The notes: a model not told the origin generated them from the sequence alone. 60,957 nucleotides of DNA from an uncultured Prochlorococcus sp. (GCA_902571335.1 CACGBT010000009.1:1-60957); one strand, 5' to 3'; positions 1-7,282 are shown, counted from the first letter of the stretch. Program-made: numbers and translations.

Positions 1-75
1 AGCCAAATCGCTTCTTTCCTTCAAGTCGAATTTACAACAAGCTCCACAATTTTCTATACATGTCCATGATTTCAT
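1..75 (-). CDS. YkgJ-like cysteine-cluster protein, N-terminal fragment
   Basis: Only the first 25 codons are in the window; the rest runs off the left edge. The peptide starts MKSWTCIENCGACCKFDL, and the C-x3-C-x2-CC spacing is typical of the start of the YkgJ/CxxCxxCC family (putative Zn- or Fe-chelating domain). In these proteins the Cys cluster is thought to bind metal; the substrate is unknown. It is divergent from psb30. The family call rests on this short Cys pattern only. Confidence 0.6.
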   Translation of the reverse strand, partial: MKSWTCIENCGACCKFDLKERSDLA

Positions 76-157
76 AATTTAATTCAATCTTGTAACGTAT
101 CAGTACAGTTTCATCATTTATTTGTAAAAATAGTATCACAAAACATATTCATTAATC

Positions 158-235
158 ATGGCAACACTTATTCCTTTGGCTGTAGTTGCGTTAGCAGGAC
201 CAGCAATTATTGCTCTTGTTTTTTATCGTAAATAA
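158..235 (+). CDS. psb30: Photosystem II protein Psb30 (Ycf12)
   Basis: A 25-residue single-span membrane protein, sequence MATLIPLAVVALAGPAII followed by ALVFYRK. It is almost entirely one hydrophobic helix with a basic C-terminal tail, which is the full length expected for Psb30/Ycf12, a small peripheral subunit of the photosystem II core in the thylakoid membrane. It lies 15 bases before the HAD hydrolase on the same strand, so the two may be co-transcribed. Recognition is by the whole peptide, since there is no catalytic motif. Confidence 0.85.
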   Translation: MATLIPLAVVALAGPAIIALVFYRK

Positions 236-250
236 AAGAAATTCTTTTTG

Positions 251-1012
251 GTGACTTATCTGGAGGGTGTTTATTGGGATTTAGATGGGACCATCGCAAA
301 TACAGAATTAGAGGCCCATTTACCTGCTTTTAATAAAGCATTTAATGACCTTGGCATTGATTGGAATTGGGATGCTAATACATACATAAAACTTCTGAAG
401 ATAAATGGGGGCAAAAATAGGATTGCTTATTACGCTAAATATAATGATGATAATTTCTCAGAAGATTTAATTCTCAAAATTCATGAAACAAAGCAGTTTC
501 ATTATTTAGAAATTATAAAAAAAAATTGCGTTAGTTTGAAAACTGGTGTTTTTAGATTAATAAATGAATTACATAGAAAAAAAGTAAGACAATTTATTGT
601 TACTTCAAGTTCAAGAATTCAAGCCAATCTTCTTGTTGATTATCTTTTTAATGGCTTGAAGCCTTTTGAGTTCATTATTTCAAGCGAAGACGTTGAATTA
701 AAGAAACCAAATCCATTACCATATTTAAAGGCTGTCCAATTAAGTGGTATAAACAAAAACAACTCAATTGTTTTTGAAGACTCCAATCCAGGATTGAAAT
801 CTTCCTTGGCAGCTAACTTGCCAACAATTTTTGTTCCCTCAAATATCCCAATTGTTCTTGAGGAAAATATTAAATTAGATTGTATTTTAGACAGTCTTGG
901 TGATCAGAATAATGTGGCAAATGTAATCAAAGGACCTAAACTAAAAAAATCATACATTGACTATAACTTTCTAAGTGATTATTTAGTGTCTTTTAGTAAT
1001 GCAAAAAACTAA
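251..1012 (+). CDS. HAD-superfamily hydrolase (CbbY/beta-phosphoglucomutase-like)
   Basis: About 253 residues. HAD motif I (WDLDGT, nucleophile Asp10 and acid/base Asp12 counted from GTG at 251) is at the N-terminus; motif II is in the VTSSSR segment, motif III in LKKPNP, and motif IV in FEDSNPGL. The four-helix cap between motifs I and II matches the CbbY/phosphoglycolate-phosphatase-like subfamily, which acts on small phosphorylated metabolites in the cytosol; the substrate cannot be told from sequence. A TTG at 248 is an alternative start. The 3' end overlaps the next gene by 14 bases, which suggests translational coupling. Confidence 0.85.
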   Translation: MTYLEGVYWDLDGTIANTELEAHLPAFNKAFNDLGIDWNWDANTYIKLLKINGGKNRIAYYAKYNDDNFSEDLILKIHETKQFHYLEIIKKNCVSLKTGVFRLINELHRKKVRQFIVTSSSRIQANLLVDYLFNGLKPFEFIISSEDVELKKPNPLPYLKAVQLSGINKNNSIVFEDSNPGLKSSLAANLPTIFVPSNIPIVLEENIKLDCILDSLGDQNNVANVIKGPKLKKSYIDYNFLSDYLVSFSNAKN

Positions 1013-1325
1013 TTTTTCAAGAATTACCTACCAGTTAAATAATTTATTTTTTGGTTTTCTAAGTGATACTTGGAGAACAAAATCTATTGGTCTAATTTCT
1101 GTTTTGACAGGTTATTTTTTGTTCGCAAATTTTATTACAAAATTTATATCTGAAGGTAAAAATGAGTTAATAATGGTCCCAATAATCATTATTTTTATTG
1201 AAATCATTATAAGAATTAAACCTGCCGCAAGTTCAAAGTTTTATAATCTATGGACCGTAGTTGATAAATTAAGAATTGGTGCAATTTATGCCGTTATACT
1301 TGAAGCATTTAAATTAGGATCTTAA
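999..1325 (+). CDS. Ycf20-like protein (DUF565)
   Basis: 108 residues with two hydrophobic segments (about residues 28-48 and 57-72) and a conserved C-terminal stretch ending in YAVILEAFKLGS. This matches the DUF565/Ycf20 family, found in cyanobacteria and plastids; plant and algal members have been linked to non-photochemical quenching, but the molecular role is unknown. It starts inside the end of the HAD gene and ends 3 bases from the convergent rpmF stop. Confidence 0.75.
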   Translation: MQKTNFSRITYQLNNLFFGFLSDTWRTKSIGLISVLTGYFLFANFITKFISEGKNELIMVPIIIIFIEIIIRIKPAASSKFYNLWTVVDKLRIGAIYAVILEAFKLGS

Positions 1326-1328
1326 AAG

Positions 1329-1499
1329 CTACTCTTCTTCTTCTTCCTCAATAGGATAAACAAATCCTTGAGCTTTCCCAGTTAAAACTGATTTACCTAA
1401 AGATATAGCTTTTTGAGCTGCTATTGCTGCTTTTCCTTTCCAAACAGCGTGCCTTTGGTTCCTTTTGCTCTTTGATTTTTTCTTCTTTGGTACAGCCAT
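1329..1499 (-). CDS. rpmF: 50S ribosomal protein L32
   Basis: 56 residues beginning [20 protein letters not shown], the very basic N-terminus typical of L32, with the K/R-rich region followed by a short middle part and an acidic tail of six Glu. L32 is a small protein of the large ribosomal subunit. It is convergent with the Ycf20-like gene and divergent from the ftsH homologue. The Cys zinc ligands found in some bacterial L32 proteins are absent here, as is usual for the cyanobacterial/plastid form. Confidence 0.93.
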   Translation of the reverse strand: MAVPKKKKSKSKRNQRHAVWKGKAAIAAQKAISLGKSVLTGKAQGFVYPIEEEEEE

Positions 1500-1594
1500 T
1501 CTGTTTCTTTATTTCCATATAATAATATAACCTTTAACTGGTTATCTCCAAAACTTTTGAGTATATTTTGTTTATATACGTCAATTTTTTAAAT

Positions 1595-1608
1595 AAGCAT
1601 ATATGCTT
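1595..1608. promoter_or_regulatory. 14-bp perfect palindrome before ftsH homologue
   Basis: AAGCATATATGCTT is a perfect palindrome in the 131-base gap between the divergent rpmF and ftsH-like genes, 22 bases before the GTG start. Position and symmetry fit an operator for a dimeric regulator, but no regulator is known for it and AT-rich DNA yields palindromes easily. Confidence 0.25.
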
Positions 1609-1630
1609 TATTAATCACTTATAAAGATTA

Positions 1631-3385
1631 GTGTTTAGATCAAAATTCTCATATTCAGATTCTAAATCAAGTTATTCGGATCTTCTAGAAGATATAGAGA
1701 CGGGGAAAATAGAATCAATATTTTTCTATCCAAGGCAGAGAGAAATTGATGTTCTGTATAAAAATGGAGATAAATTTAAAATACCTATCCTTTACAACGA
1801 TCAATTAATCCTTGAAAAGGCTACTGAAAATAAAGTAGAACTAACTATTAACAATAGTAGAAAAGAAGCCTCAGCTGCTAATTCATTCGCATCAATAAGT
1901 CTTTTCCTGATTTTCATATTAGCGATAGTTTTAATCTTGAGGAGTACATCAAAATTGGCCTCCAGAGCTTTTGGTTTTACCAAAAATCAATCTAAATTTG
2001 TAACTATTGATGATGTAGAAACGAGATTCGATGATGTAGCTGGCGTCCCTGAAGCCGCAGAGGAATTAAAAGAGGTAATAACATTTTTGAAAGAACCAAA
2101 GAAATTTGAAAATCTTGGAGCGAAAGTTCCTAAGGGAGTTCTTCTAATAGGCCCACCAGGGACAGGAAAAACATTATTAGCTAAAGCAATTGCTGGTGAA
2201 TCAGGAGTACCTTTTCTCTCAATATCGGCTTCAGAGTTTGTAGAACTTTTTGTTGGTGTTGGAGCAAGCCGAGTTCGTGATCTGTTCTCTAAGGCTAAGG
2301 AAAAATCTCCTTGTATAATTTTTATTGATGAAATTGATTCCATTGGTAGGCAAAGAGGGTCTGGGATCGGAGGTGGAAATGATGAAAGAGAACAAACCCT
2401 TAATCAGCTTCTAACTGAATTAGATGGTTTTGCTGATAATTCTGGGATTATTGTTTTAGCAGCAACAAATAGACCAGATATTTTGGATGCAGCATTATTA
2501 AGACCAGGTAGATTTGATAGGAAAATTGAAGTAATGCTTCCAGATTTAGATGGAAGAAAAAAAATTCTTTCAGTTCACTCACTTTCCAAACCACTTTCAA
2601 GCGAGGTTGACTTAGGATATTGGGCTTCTAGAACAGTCGGATTTTCGGGAGCAGATCTTGCAAACTTGATGAACGAGAGTGCTATTCACTGTGCAAGAGA
2701 CGAATCTAAATTAATCAATGATCTTCATATAGAAAATGCTCTTGATAAAATTACCATTGGCCTGAGAAGCTCATTAATAACTTCTCCTAATATGAAAAAA
2801 ATTATTGCTTATAACGAAGTAGGTAGAGCAATTGTATCTGCTGTGAGAAATGGAATTGAATCAGTTGATAAAATTACGATTTTACCTAGATCTGGATCTA
2901 TAGGAGGATATACAAAAATATGCCCTGAAGAAGATGTAATTTCTAGTGGATTGATTTCAAAAAAATTATTATTTTCAAAAATTGAAATTGCTCTAGCTGG
3001 AAGAGCAGCAGAAACGATAGTTTTTGGTGAAGGTGAAATTACACAATGCTCCATAAATGACATCTCTTATGCGACAAATATCGTAAGGGAAATGGTTACA
3101 AAATATGGATTTTCAATTATTGGTCCAATTTCAATGGATTCTGATAATAATGAAATGTATTTAGGGGATGGATTATTTAGAAGAAAGCCTCTCATAGCAG
3201 AAAATACCAGTTCTAGAATAGATAATGAAATCATAAATATTTCTAAAATTTCATTAAATAATTCAATAAAAATATTGAAAAAAAATAGAGTCTTATTAGA
3301 TAAATTAGTTGATATACTTTTAAATCAAGAAACTATAGATAAAAAAGTTTTTAAATTAACAACTTCTAAATTGTTGAAAGTTTGA
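1631..3385 (+). CDS. ftsH: FtsH-like AAA+ protein lacking the zinc-protease motif
   Basis: 584 residues. The AAA+ ATPase is intact: Walker A GPPGTGKT at 174-181, Walker B FIDEID at 231-236, and the arginine-finger region RPGRFD at 291-296. In the C-terminal peptidase domain, where active FtsH has HEAGH, this protein has NEVGR (Asn395 to Arg399), so both zinc-binding His are lost although Glu396 remains. The usual first membrane segment is also missing: the sequence opens directly in the [11 protein letters not shown] region and has one hydrophobic span (about 87-106). An in-frame stop at 1622-1624 rules out a longer N-terminus, leaving GTG at 1631. It is probably an ATP-driven unfoldase or regulatory partner of other FtsH subunits, comparable to plant FtsHi proteins (inference). 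Confidence 0.88.
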   Translation: MFRSKFSYSDSKSSYSDLLEDIETGKIESIFFYPRQREIDVLYKNGDKFKIPILYNDQLILEKATENKVELTINNSRKEASAANSFASISLFLIFILAIVLILRSTSKLASRAFGFTKNQSKFVTIDDVETRFDDVAGVPEAAEELKEVITFLKEPKKFENLGAKVPKGVLLIGPPGTGKTLLAKAIAGESGVPFLSISASEFVELFVGVGASRVRDLFSKAKEKSPCIIFIDEIDSIGRQRGSGIGGGNDEREQTLNQLLTELDGFADNSGIIVLAATNRPDILDAALLRPGRFDRKIEVMLPDLDGRKKILSVHSLSKPLSSEVDLGYWASRTVGFSGADLANLMNESAIHCARDESKLINDLHIENALDKITIGLRSSLITSPNMKKIIAYNEVGRAIVSAVRNGIESVDKITILPRSGSIGGYTKICPEEDVISSGLISKKLLFSKIEIALAGRAAETIVFGEGEITQCSINDISYATNIVREMVTKYGFSIIGPISMDSDNNEMYLGDGLFRRKPLIAENTSSRIDNEIINISKISLNNSIKILKKNRVLLDKLVDILLNQETIDKKVFKLTTSKLLKV

Positions 3386-3417
3386 TTTAATTGCTTTAAA
3401 TTAAAAAAAATACTTTC

Positions 3418-4170
3418 TTGATAATTAAAAACAATACAACGAAGTTATTAGTTACACTCTCATTTTTACTTATTCTTCCATTTGTACAAAAACAATGGTT
3501 TAATTTGTATTCACTCAATATTAATGATATTTCCTTTTATTTAATCCTTTACTATTTGAGCGGAGCAATATGTCCATCTTTGGTGTATATAAACTCTTTA
3601 AAAAACTATACAGATTATAGTTTTACTAAGGATAAAATCCATAGTAAAACTATAATTAAAGGAAAAAGATTATTATTCTTAGTAGCAATAAATTTAATAT
3701 TTCTCTCTTTCTTAATAGCTGATTATATATATATAAATTTTGATCTTATAATTAATTTATTTCTTGAAGGAATTAATGTCCCAAAACCGGATATTCCACA
3801 GTTATGTTTTTTCATATTTTTAATTTCTATCCTATTAATTTTTAAGAAATCTAGGTTTATTTTAAAAAAAATAATATTGGTAAATTTTATTTTGATTTCT
3901 CTCTATCTTTGGCATCTTCAAATTATTAATATTAGTGTTGATGATCAGTTTCATATTTATAGATATTTTGGTTTAAATGACCTAAATTTAATTAATCTTT
4001 TTATCCTAGTCGCAATAGAAATTTCTTTTTATACGTGGTCCTTTTTATCATATAAAACTAATTTGAGCGATTGGATCGTGCCAAAACCTCAAAAAGGGGA
4101 TGTTATCCCCTTTTTGAATATATTTATTTTCTATTTTTTTATAATTATTTACTACTCATTACTTACTTAA
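3418..4170 (+). CDS. Unknown multi-span membrane protein
   Basis: 250 residues with about six or seven strongly hydrophobic stretches (roughly 9-26, 37-58, 85-105, 130-146, 150-168, 190-210, 230-249), so an integral membrane protein. I do not recognise the family. TTG at 3418 is the first usable start. Two perfect hairpins lie inside the coding sequence, at 3614-3656 and 4089-4117; the second encodes the KPQKGDVIPF segment near the C-terminus. It lies 32 bases after the ftsH homologue on the same strand and ends 15 bases from the convergent peroxiredoxin. It may be co-transcribed with ftsH, but no function follows from that. Confidence 0.65.
   Translation: MIIKNNTTKLLVTLSFLLILPFVQKQWFNLYSLNINDISFYLILYYLSGAICPSLVYINSLKNYTDYSFTKDKIHSKTIIKGKRLLFLVAINLIFLSFLIADYIYINFDLIINLFLEGINVPKPDIPQLCFFIFLISILLIFKKSRFILKKIILVNFILISLYLWHLQIINISVDDQFHIYRYFGLNDLNLINLFILVAIEISFYTWSFLSYKTNLSDWIVPKPQKGDVIPFLNIFIFYFFIIIYYSLLT
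3614..3656. other. Long near-perfect hairpin inside a coding region
   Basis: Two perfect 15-base arms (3614-3628 and 3642-3656, starting ATTATAGTTTTACTA) enclose a further 4-bp stem GGAT/ATCC with an AAA loop. Only one opposed A-A pair breaks the stem. It lies in frame in the unknown membrane-protein gene. There is no T tract after it, so it is not a standard terminator. Confidence 0.6.
4089..4117. terminator. Terminator-like hairpin, possibly bidirectional
   Basis: A perfect 13-bp stem, TCAAAAAGGGGAT against ATCCCCTTTTTGA, with a 3-base GTT loop. The run of A on one arm and T on the other gives it intrinsic-terminator character on both strands. It lies between the 3' ends of two convergent genes but inside the reading frame of the upstream one, 50 bases before its stop. 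It is correctly placed to stop transcription from the peroxiredoxin gene on the minus strand. Confidence 0.5.
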
Positions 4171-4185
4171 ATGTTTCTAATCCTC

Positions 4186-4770
4186 CTATAGCGCAGAAAA
4201 ATATTCCTTACTACCTTTTGGGTCCTCTAACATTGTTTTCTCCCCGGGGGTCCAGTTTGCTGGACACACTTCATCGGGGTTTGCCGCAACGTATTGATAG
4301 CCTTGAAGAATCCTTAGCGTTTCATCAACATTTCTACCTACAGGAGCCTTGTTAACAGTCGTATGCATAACTACTCCTTCGGGATTGATAAGAAATAAAC
4401 CTCTATCAGCCTCCCCATCATCATTTAGAACATTGTAAGCCTGGCAAATTTCTCTTTTTAAGTCAGAAACTAACGGATAGTTAATATCACCTATACCACC
4501 TTCATTTCTTGGGGTTTGTATCCAAGCCAAATGACAGTGCTTGCTATCAACTGATACACCAAGTATTTCCGTATTAAGTGCCGAGAAATCTTGGTATCTA
4601 TCACTAAATGCAGTAATTTCAGTTGGACATACAAATGTAAAATCTAGTGGGTAAAAGAATAGAACAACCCATTTACCTCTTAGACCTGAAAGTGTAATCT
4701 CCTTAAACTCTTGATCATATACTGCTGTAGCACTAAAGTCTGGTGCTTCTTGGCCTACTTTTAAGCTCAT
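4186..4770 (-). CDS. 2-Cys peroxiredoxin (AhpC/TSA family)
   Basis: 194 residues, standard length for a typical 2-Cys peroxiredoxin. The peroxidatic Cys48 is in the FVCPTE motif, and the resolving Cys169 is in EVCPANW near the C-terminus, with the conserved [14 protein letters not shown] strand before the active site. It reduces hydrogen peroxide and alkyl hydroperoxides in the cytosol, taking electrons from thioredoxin. A good ribosome-binding site (AAGGAC, bases 4780-4785) precedes the ATG, and a TATAAT box lies further upstream. It ends next to a terminator-like hairpin in the convergent gene. Confidence 0.95.
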   Translation of the reverse strand: MSLKVGQEAPDFSATAVYDQEFKEITLSGLRGKWVVLFFYPLDFTFVCPTEITAFSDRYQDFSALNTEILGVSVDSKHCHLAWIQTPRNEGGIGDINYPLVSDLKREICQAYNVLNDDGEADRGLFLINPEGVVMHTTVNKAPVGRNVDETLRILQGYQYVAANPDEVCPANWTPGEKTMLEDPKGSKEYFSAL

Positions 4771-5073
4771 GAAAAATTTGTCCTTATTTAAATTATTTAT
4801 GGTCTGTTTGACCGTAATAAGTATTATAATTTTATTAATAATGAATTAGCAAGTTTTTTTTTAATTCGATGAAATGGCATTATTCCTTTACTAGGAAATT
4901 TACAATTTTGAATCACAATAAACTTTTAAAAAATCTCAAAAAGGAGTTAATTAAATATCCCATTAACAGGCTTGACAATAAAAATTCGAATTAAAAGAAA
5001 TTTTATTTTATTTAAGATTCCTTAAAATTTAACTCTCTATAATTAGAAATATTCTTTTTTAATATTTTTAATT
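4771..5073. other. Intergenic region, 303 bases
   Basis: This holds the peroxiredoxin promoter region on its left side. A 41-codon ATG frame at 4869-4994 on the plus strand is the only notable reading frame; its composition is like random AT-rich DNA and I do not support it as a gene. Nothing else was seen. Confidence 0.5.
4823..4828 (-). promoter_or_regulatory. Probable -10 box of the peroxiredoxin gene
   Basis: A TATAAT hexamer on the minus strand, 52 bases before the peroxiredoxin ATG. A small dyad GGTC-N5-GACC (4801-4813) lies just downstream and could be an operator near the transcription start. No clear -35 box was found, which is common in this group. Confidence 0.4.
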
Positions 5074-5232
5074 ATGGCTAAATATATTGAAAGACTAAAG
5101 GAAAAAGTTAAAATAAAAAAATTTGATTCTAATCAGCCAATCGGAGCTTGGATTTTCGTTGCAATTTTGAATATAGTTGGATTTGCGGGTTATTTTTACT
5201 TAAAGGTAAATCATATACAACTAGGTAGTTAA
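5074..5232 (+). CDS. Small single-span membrane protein, unknown
   Basis: 52 residues. The first 24 are charged and Lys-rich (MAKYIERLKEKVKIKKFDSN), then one hydrophobic helix, GAWIFVAILNIVGFAGYFYL, spans about residues 24-43, followed by a short polar tail. The basic stretch before the helix predicts a cytoplasmic N-terminus. The clear amphiphilic design argues for a real gene, although it is too short for any family call. It is convergent with the 73-residue gene, 4 bases apart. Confidence 0.6.
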   Translation: MAKYIERLKEKVKIKKFDSNQPIGAWIFVAILNIVGFAGYFYLKVNHIQLGS

Positions 5233-5236
5233 AAAC

Positions 5237-5458
5237 TTATCTTATTTCCTTCTTAATTGAGCGACAAAAATTTTTTAGTCTTTCATTCCTCGTTAAGTCA
5301 GGTAAAGTCCATATTGATTCTGTCTCAGGTAATGGATCTTTGCTCCATTCTTTGAATTCTTCCATTATCGAATCATTATTTAATTTTGATGTATACTTTT
5401 TTCGTTTTTTTAAATATTTTCTTATCACTGTAAGATTTGCCTTAATATATTCCCTCAT
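5237..5458 (-). CDS. Small charged protein, unknown
   Basis: 73 residues, rich in Lys, Arg and Glu, with no hydrophobic segment, so probably cytosolic. The N-terminal half (KKRKKYTSKLNNDSIMEEF) looks helical, and the middle carries a WTLPDLTRNERL segment. I do not recognise a family. It starts ATG at 5458 and is convergent with the small membrane gene, 4 bases apart. No clear ribosome-binding site is present. Confidence 0.5.
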   Translation of the reverse strand: MREYIKANLTVIRKYLKKRKKYTSKLNNDSIMEEFKEWSKDPLPETESIWTLPDLTRNERLKNFCRSIKKEIR

Positions 5459-5521
5459 AAAAAATAATTATGCTTATATTAATTTATCATTCAGGAAGTT
5501 CTTATTTAAAGAAAAGATTAA

Positions 5522-5692
5522 TTAGACATTTTGAACTGCTTGAAAAAGTCCAAAAGAATAACCTCCAATTAAGATCCATCCAAGTACGCTTGATATTATT
5601 GTAGATCTTCTATTATGTCTCCTTAAAGCTGATTCAATCATTTCACTAACTTCATCTCTACTAAGGTAATCTTTCTTGGAGTTTTTTTTCAT
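5522..5692 (-). CDS. Small single-span membrane protein, unknown
   Basis: 56 residues: a charged helix-forming N-terminus (DYLSRDEVSEMIESALRRHN) followed by one hydrophobic span, about residues 31-53 (TIISSVLGWILIGGYSFGLF). The basic RRHNRR segment just before the span predicts N-in topology. It precedes the 73-residue gene on the same strand by 63 bases. Function unknown; the amphiphilic pattern supports a real gene. Confidence 0.6.
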   Translation of the reverse strand: MKKNSKKDYLSRDEVSEMIESALRRHNRRSTIISSVLGWILIGGYSFGLFQAVQNV

Positions 5693-5877
5693 TTTTTTTC
5701 TTTTTACAATAAACGAATTTATAAGAAACTGAGCTTAAGATATTTTCATATAAGTAAAAGTTTTATTTTTGATGATTTTATAAATATTTTTTATATTTAG
5801 CATAAAAAATATAATGAAATTTTAAAATTATAATATAAAGTATTTGAATTGAAGGATCATAGCTTTTTATACAAATA

Positions 5878-6054
5878 ATGAATATTAATGATAAATCTGT
5901 TTTAGAAATGCTTAATAAACTTATTGTTATTAATAGGCTAAATAAAAGTCAAATTCTTCAAATGGTTAATTTAGTTTCAATATCAAATGATATCAATGAT
6001 TTAAAGGATAACTTGAAATGGGAAAGTTCTAAATCATTTAATAAAAATATTTAA
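5878..6054 (+). CDS. Small hypothetical protein
   Basis: 58 residues, mostly polar with a Leu/Ile heptad-like pattern (VLEMLNKLIVINRLNKSQIL), suggesting a short helical or coiled-coil protein. No family recognised. There is no convincing ribosome-binding site close to the ATG, and the codon use is hard to tell from AT-rich background, so this is a tentative gene. Confidence 0.4.
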   Translation: MNINDKSVLEMLNKLIVINRLNKSQILQMVNLVSISNDINDLKDNLKWESSKSFNKNI

Positions 6055-6165
6055 AATGCATAAAACTCATTGTTTGATAATTATTAATACCTGAAATTTA
6101 CATAAGAGATACTTAATAGTTAATTCAATTAATTAAGAGCTTTATAAATATTTTATATAAGCTAT

Positions 6166-6339
6166 TCAAATAAATTTTTGATAGTAATTTTCCTTATAAG
6201 AAGCTTGCTCTTGATTACTGTAATTAAGTGTTGTTTTATTATCTTTGCTAAATGATTTAATTACTATTGTAGAAGTGATTATTATTATTAGTATTATTAG
6301 TAAATCTCCAACAGTAATCCCTCTCTCCTTTAGATTCAT
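6166..6339 (-). CDS. Small single-span membrane protein, unknown
   Basis: 57 residues: short N-terminus MNLKERGITVGD, then a very hydrophobic Ile-rich span, LLIILIIIITSTIVI (about 13-27), then a polar tail rich in Asn, Tyr and Gln. It resembles the many tiny one-helix proteins seen in Prochlorococcus, whose roles are unknown. The basic KER before the span suggests a cytoplasmic N-terminus. The upstream sequence is very AT-rich with no obvious ribosome-binding site. Confidence 0.55.
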   Translation of the reverse strand: MNLKERGITVGDLLIILIIIITSTIVIKSFSKDNKTTLNYSNQEQASYKENYYQKFI

Positions 6340-6499
6340 GATAAAACAGATATTTTGTTTAAATATAGCCTTTATTATTTAATAAACTAATATTTTTTAC
6401 AAACGTGCTAAAAACATATGAAGGAAATATAAAAAGAATATAAAAATATTGAGACTATAACATTTTAAGTCATATAAAAAAAATAGATAAAGTCATTAT

Positions 6500-6679
6500 A
6501 TGGAAGTCCAAAAAAAAATTAGGAGTTCTAACACTCCTTATTTTTTCTCTAAAGAGATGATTATCACAAAAAAATCACTTAACGAAAATCAACTCAAATT
6601 TACTTATCAAAAACAGTTAATCTCAGATCTAGATAATAAGCACAAGGAATGGTCAAAATCGATTAGCAGTAAATTTTAA
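6500..6679 (+). CDS. Small hypothetical protein
   Basis: 59 residues, polar and Lys/Ser-rich, no hydrophobic segment, no recognised family. Its 5' part contains a terminator-like hairpin with a T run (6521-6546), which makes the frame doubtful: either the gene is real and the hairpin attenuates it, or the frame is chance. Its 3' end overlaps the convergent gene at 6676-6828 by 4 bases. Confidence 0.35.
   Translation: MEVQKKIRSSNTPYFFSKEMIITKKSLNENQLKFTYQKQLISDLDNKHKEWSKSISSKF
6521..6546 (+). terminator. Terminator-like hairpin
   Basis: AGGAGT (6521-6526) pairs with ACTCCT (6533-6538) over a 6-base loop, preceded by nine A between 6510 and 6518 and followed by TATTTTTT. This is the layout of a rho-independent terminator. 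It falls within the start of a doubtful 59-codon frame. Confidence 0.4.
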
Positions 6680-6828
6680 AAGCTTTCATTTATTATATTT
6701 AAAAGTTTATTTCTTTTAATTGTATTTTTTTCTTCCCAATTAAATGTTACTTCATCATTAATGATAGGTTTTGCTTCATAAGCTAGATACCAAAGAATAA
6801 ATCCGACAGGAAATAATAAAATATGCAT
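6676..6828 (-). CDS. Small membrane-anchored protein, unknown
   Basis: 50 residues. Begins MHILLFPVGFILWYLAYEAK, an N-terminal hydrophobic anchor (about 2-17), followed by a charged tail that includes NWEEKNTIKRNKLL. No family recognised. The clean anchor-plus-charged-tail pattern supports a real gene. It is divergent from the RHH regulator gene at 6905, and the two share a 76-base upstream region. Confidence 0.5.
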   Translation of the reverse strand: MHILLFPVGFILWYLAYEAKPIINDEVTFNWEEKNTIKRNKLLNIINESF

Positions 6829-6858
6829 AGCAAAATTAGTTGACTTAAATTAAATATA

Positions 6859-6889
6859 GTGCAACACTTATAATGTGCAAGTGTCACAC
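6859..6889 (+). promoter_or_regulatory. Promoter with GTGCAA repeats and GTGTCACAC dyad
   Basis: TATAAT at 6869-6874 is a good -10 box, giving an expected start near 6881. It is bracketed by direct repeats GTGCAA at 6859 and 6875 (16 bases apart), and the second runs into AGTGTCACACT (arms AGTGT/ACACT) at 6880-6890. The layout fits repression by a protein bound over the -10/+1 region. The obvious candidate is the RHH protein encoded just downstream (inference). Confidence 0.5.
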
Positions 6890-6904
6890 TAATTTTTTTT
6901 TATT

Positions 6905-7270
6905 ATGCCCTCTCCGAGGAAAAGAATTGGTTTTTTGCCAAGTGAAGAAGTTCATGAAATTATTGAAAAATTGTGTACAGCTAATGAGTTTAGTCAGTCA
7001 AAAGTCACAGGTTTATTGGTTGAGGAAGCGTTAAGGTCTCGAGGTGTGTTAAATGAATCTTATGGTCAAAATCCGAATAATAATAGGGATTTTACAAACT
7101 TTTCTTTTGACCACGAAACATTTTCTGAAAATAATAGTTCTTCACTTAATGTGGACGAATATGCAGTTAATAAAAAAGTATTATCTGATGATATCAAAAT
7201 GATGCATGAATTTATTGAGTTTAAGTATTTTAAGAAAGTTATGAAGCGAAATAACAACATTATTGAATAA
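6905..7270 (+). CDS. Ribbon-helix-helix-like DNA-binding protein
   Basis: 121 residues. The N-terminal ~45 (PRKRIGFLPSEEVHEIIEKL, then a short linker and SKVTGLLVEEALRSRG) fit a ribbon-helix-helix fold of the CopG/MetJ type: a basic beta-strand, helix A, then helix B. The rest is polar, Asn-rich and probably disordered until a Lys-rich helix (HEFIEFKYFKKVMKRN) at the C-terminus. The promoter carries GTGCAA repeats and a GTGTCACAC dyad, and a second GTGTCACAC begins 3 bases after the stop codon, which suggests self-regulation. No toxin partner is adjacent. The fold call is from pattern, not alignment. Confidence 0.65.
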   Translation: MPSPRKRIGFLPSEEVHEIIEKLCTANEFSQSKVTGLLVEEALRSRGVLNESYGQNPNNNRDFTNFSFDHETFSENNSSSLNVDEYAVNKKVLSDDIKMMHEFIEFKYFKKVMKRNNNIIE

Positions 7271-7273
7271 ATT

Positions 7274-7282
7274 GTGTCACAC
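7274..7282. promoter_or_regulatory. Second GTGTCACAC site after the RHH gene
   Basis: The nonamer GTGTCACAC recurs here, 3 bases after the stop codon of the RHH gene, identical to the copy at 6881-6889 in its promoter. A 9-base match between two sites about 390 bases apart in AT-rich DNA is unlikely to be chance, so a second operator is plausible. Confidence 0.4.

Noticed and set aside
1987..2343. 118-codon minus-strand frame inside ftsH
   Set aside because: It lies entirely antisense to the strongly conserved AAA+ coding region and has no family likeness; a shadow frame.
4869..4994. 41-codon frame in the gap after the peroxiredoxin gene
   Set aside because: Composition like random AT-rich DNA, no recognisable pattern, no clear ribosome-binding site.
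5784..5812. 11-bp perfect hairpin made only of A and T
   Set aside because: Perfect arms ATATTTTTTAT/ATAAAAAATAT but low complexity; such stems are expected often at this base composition.
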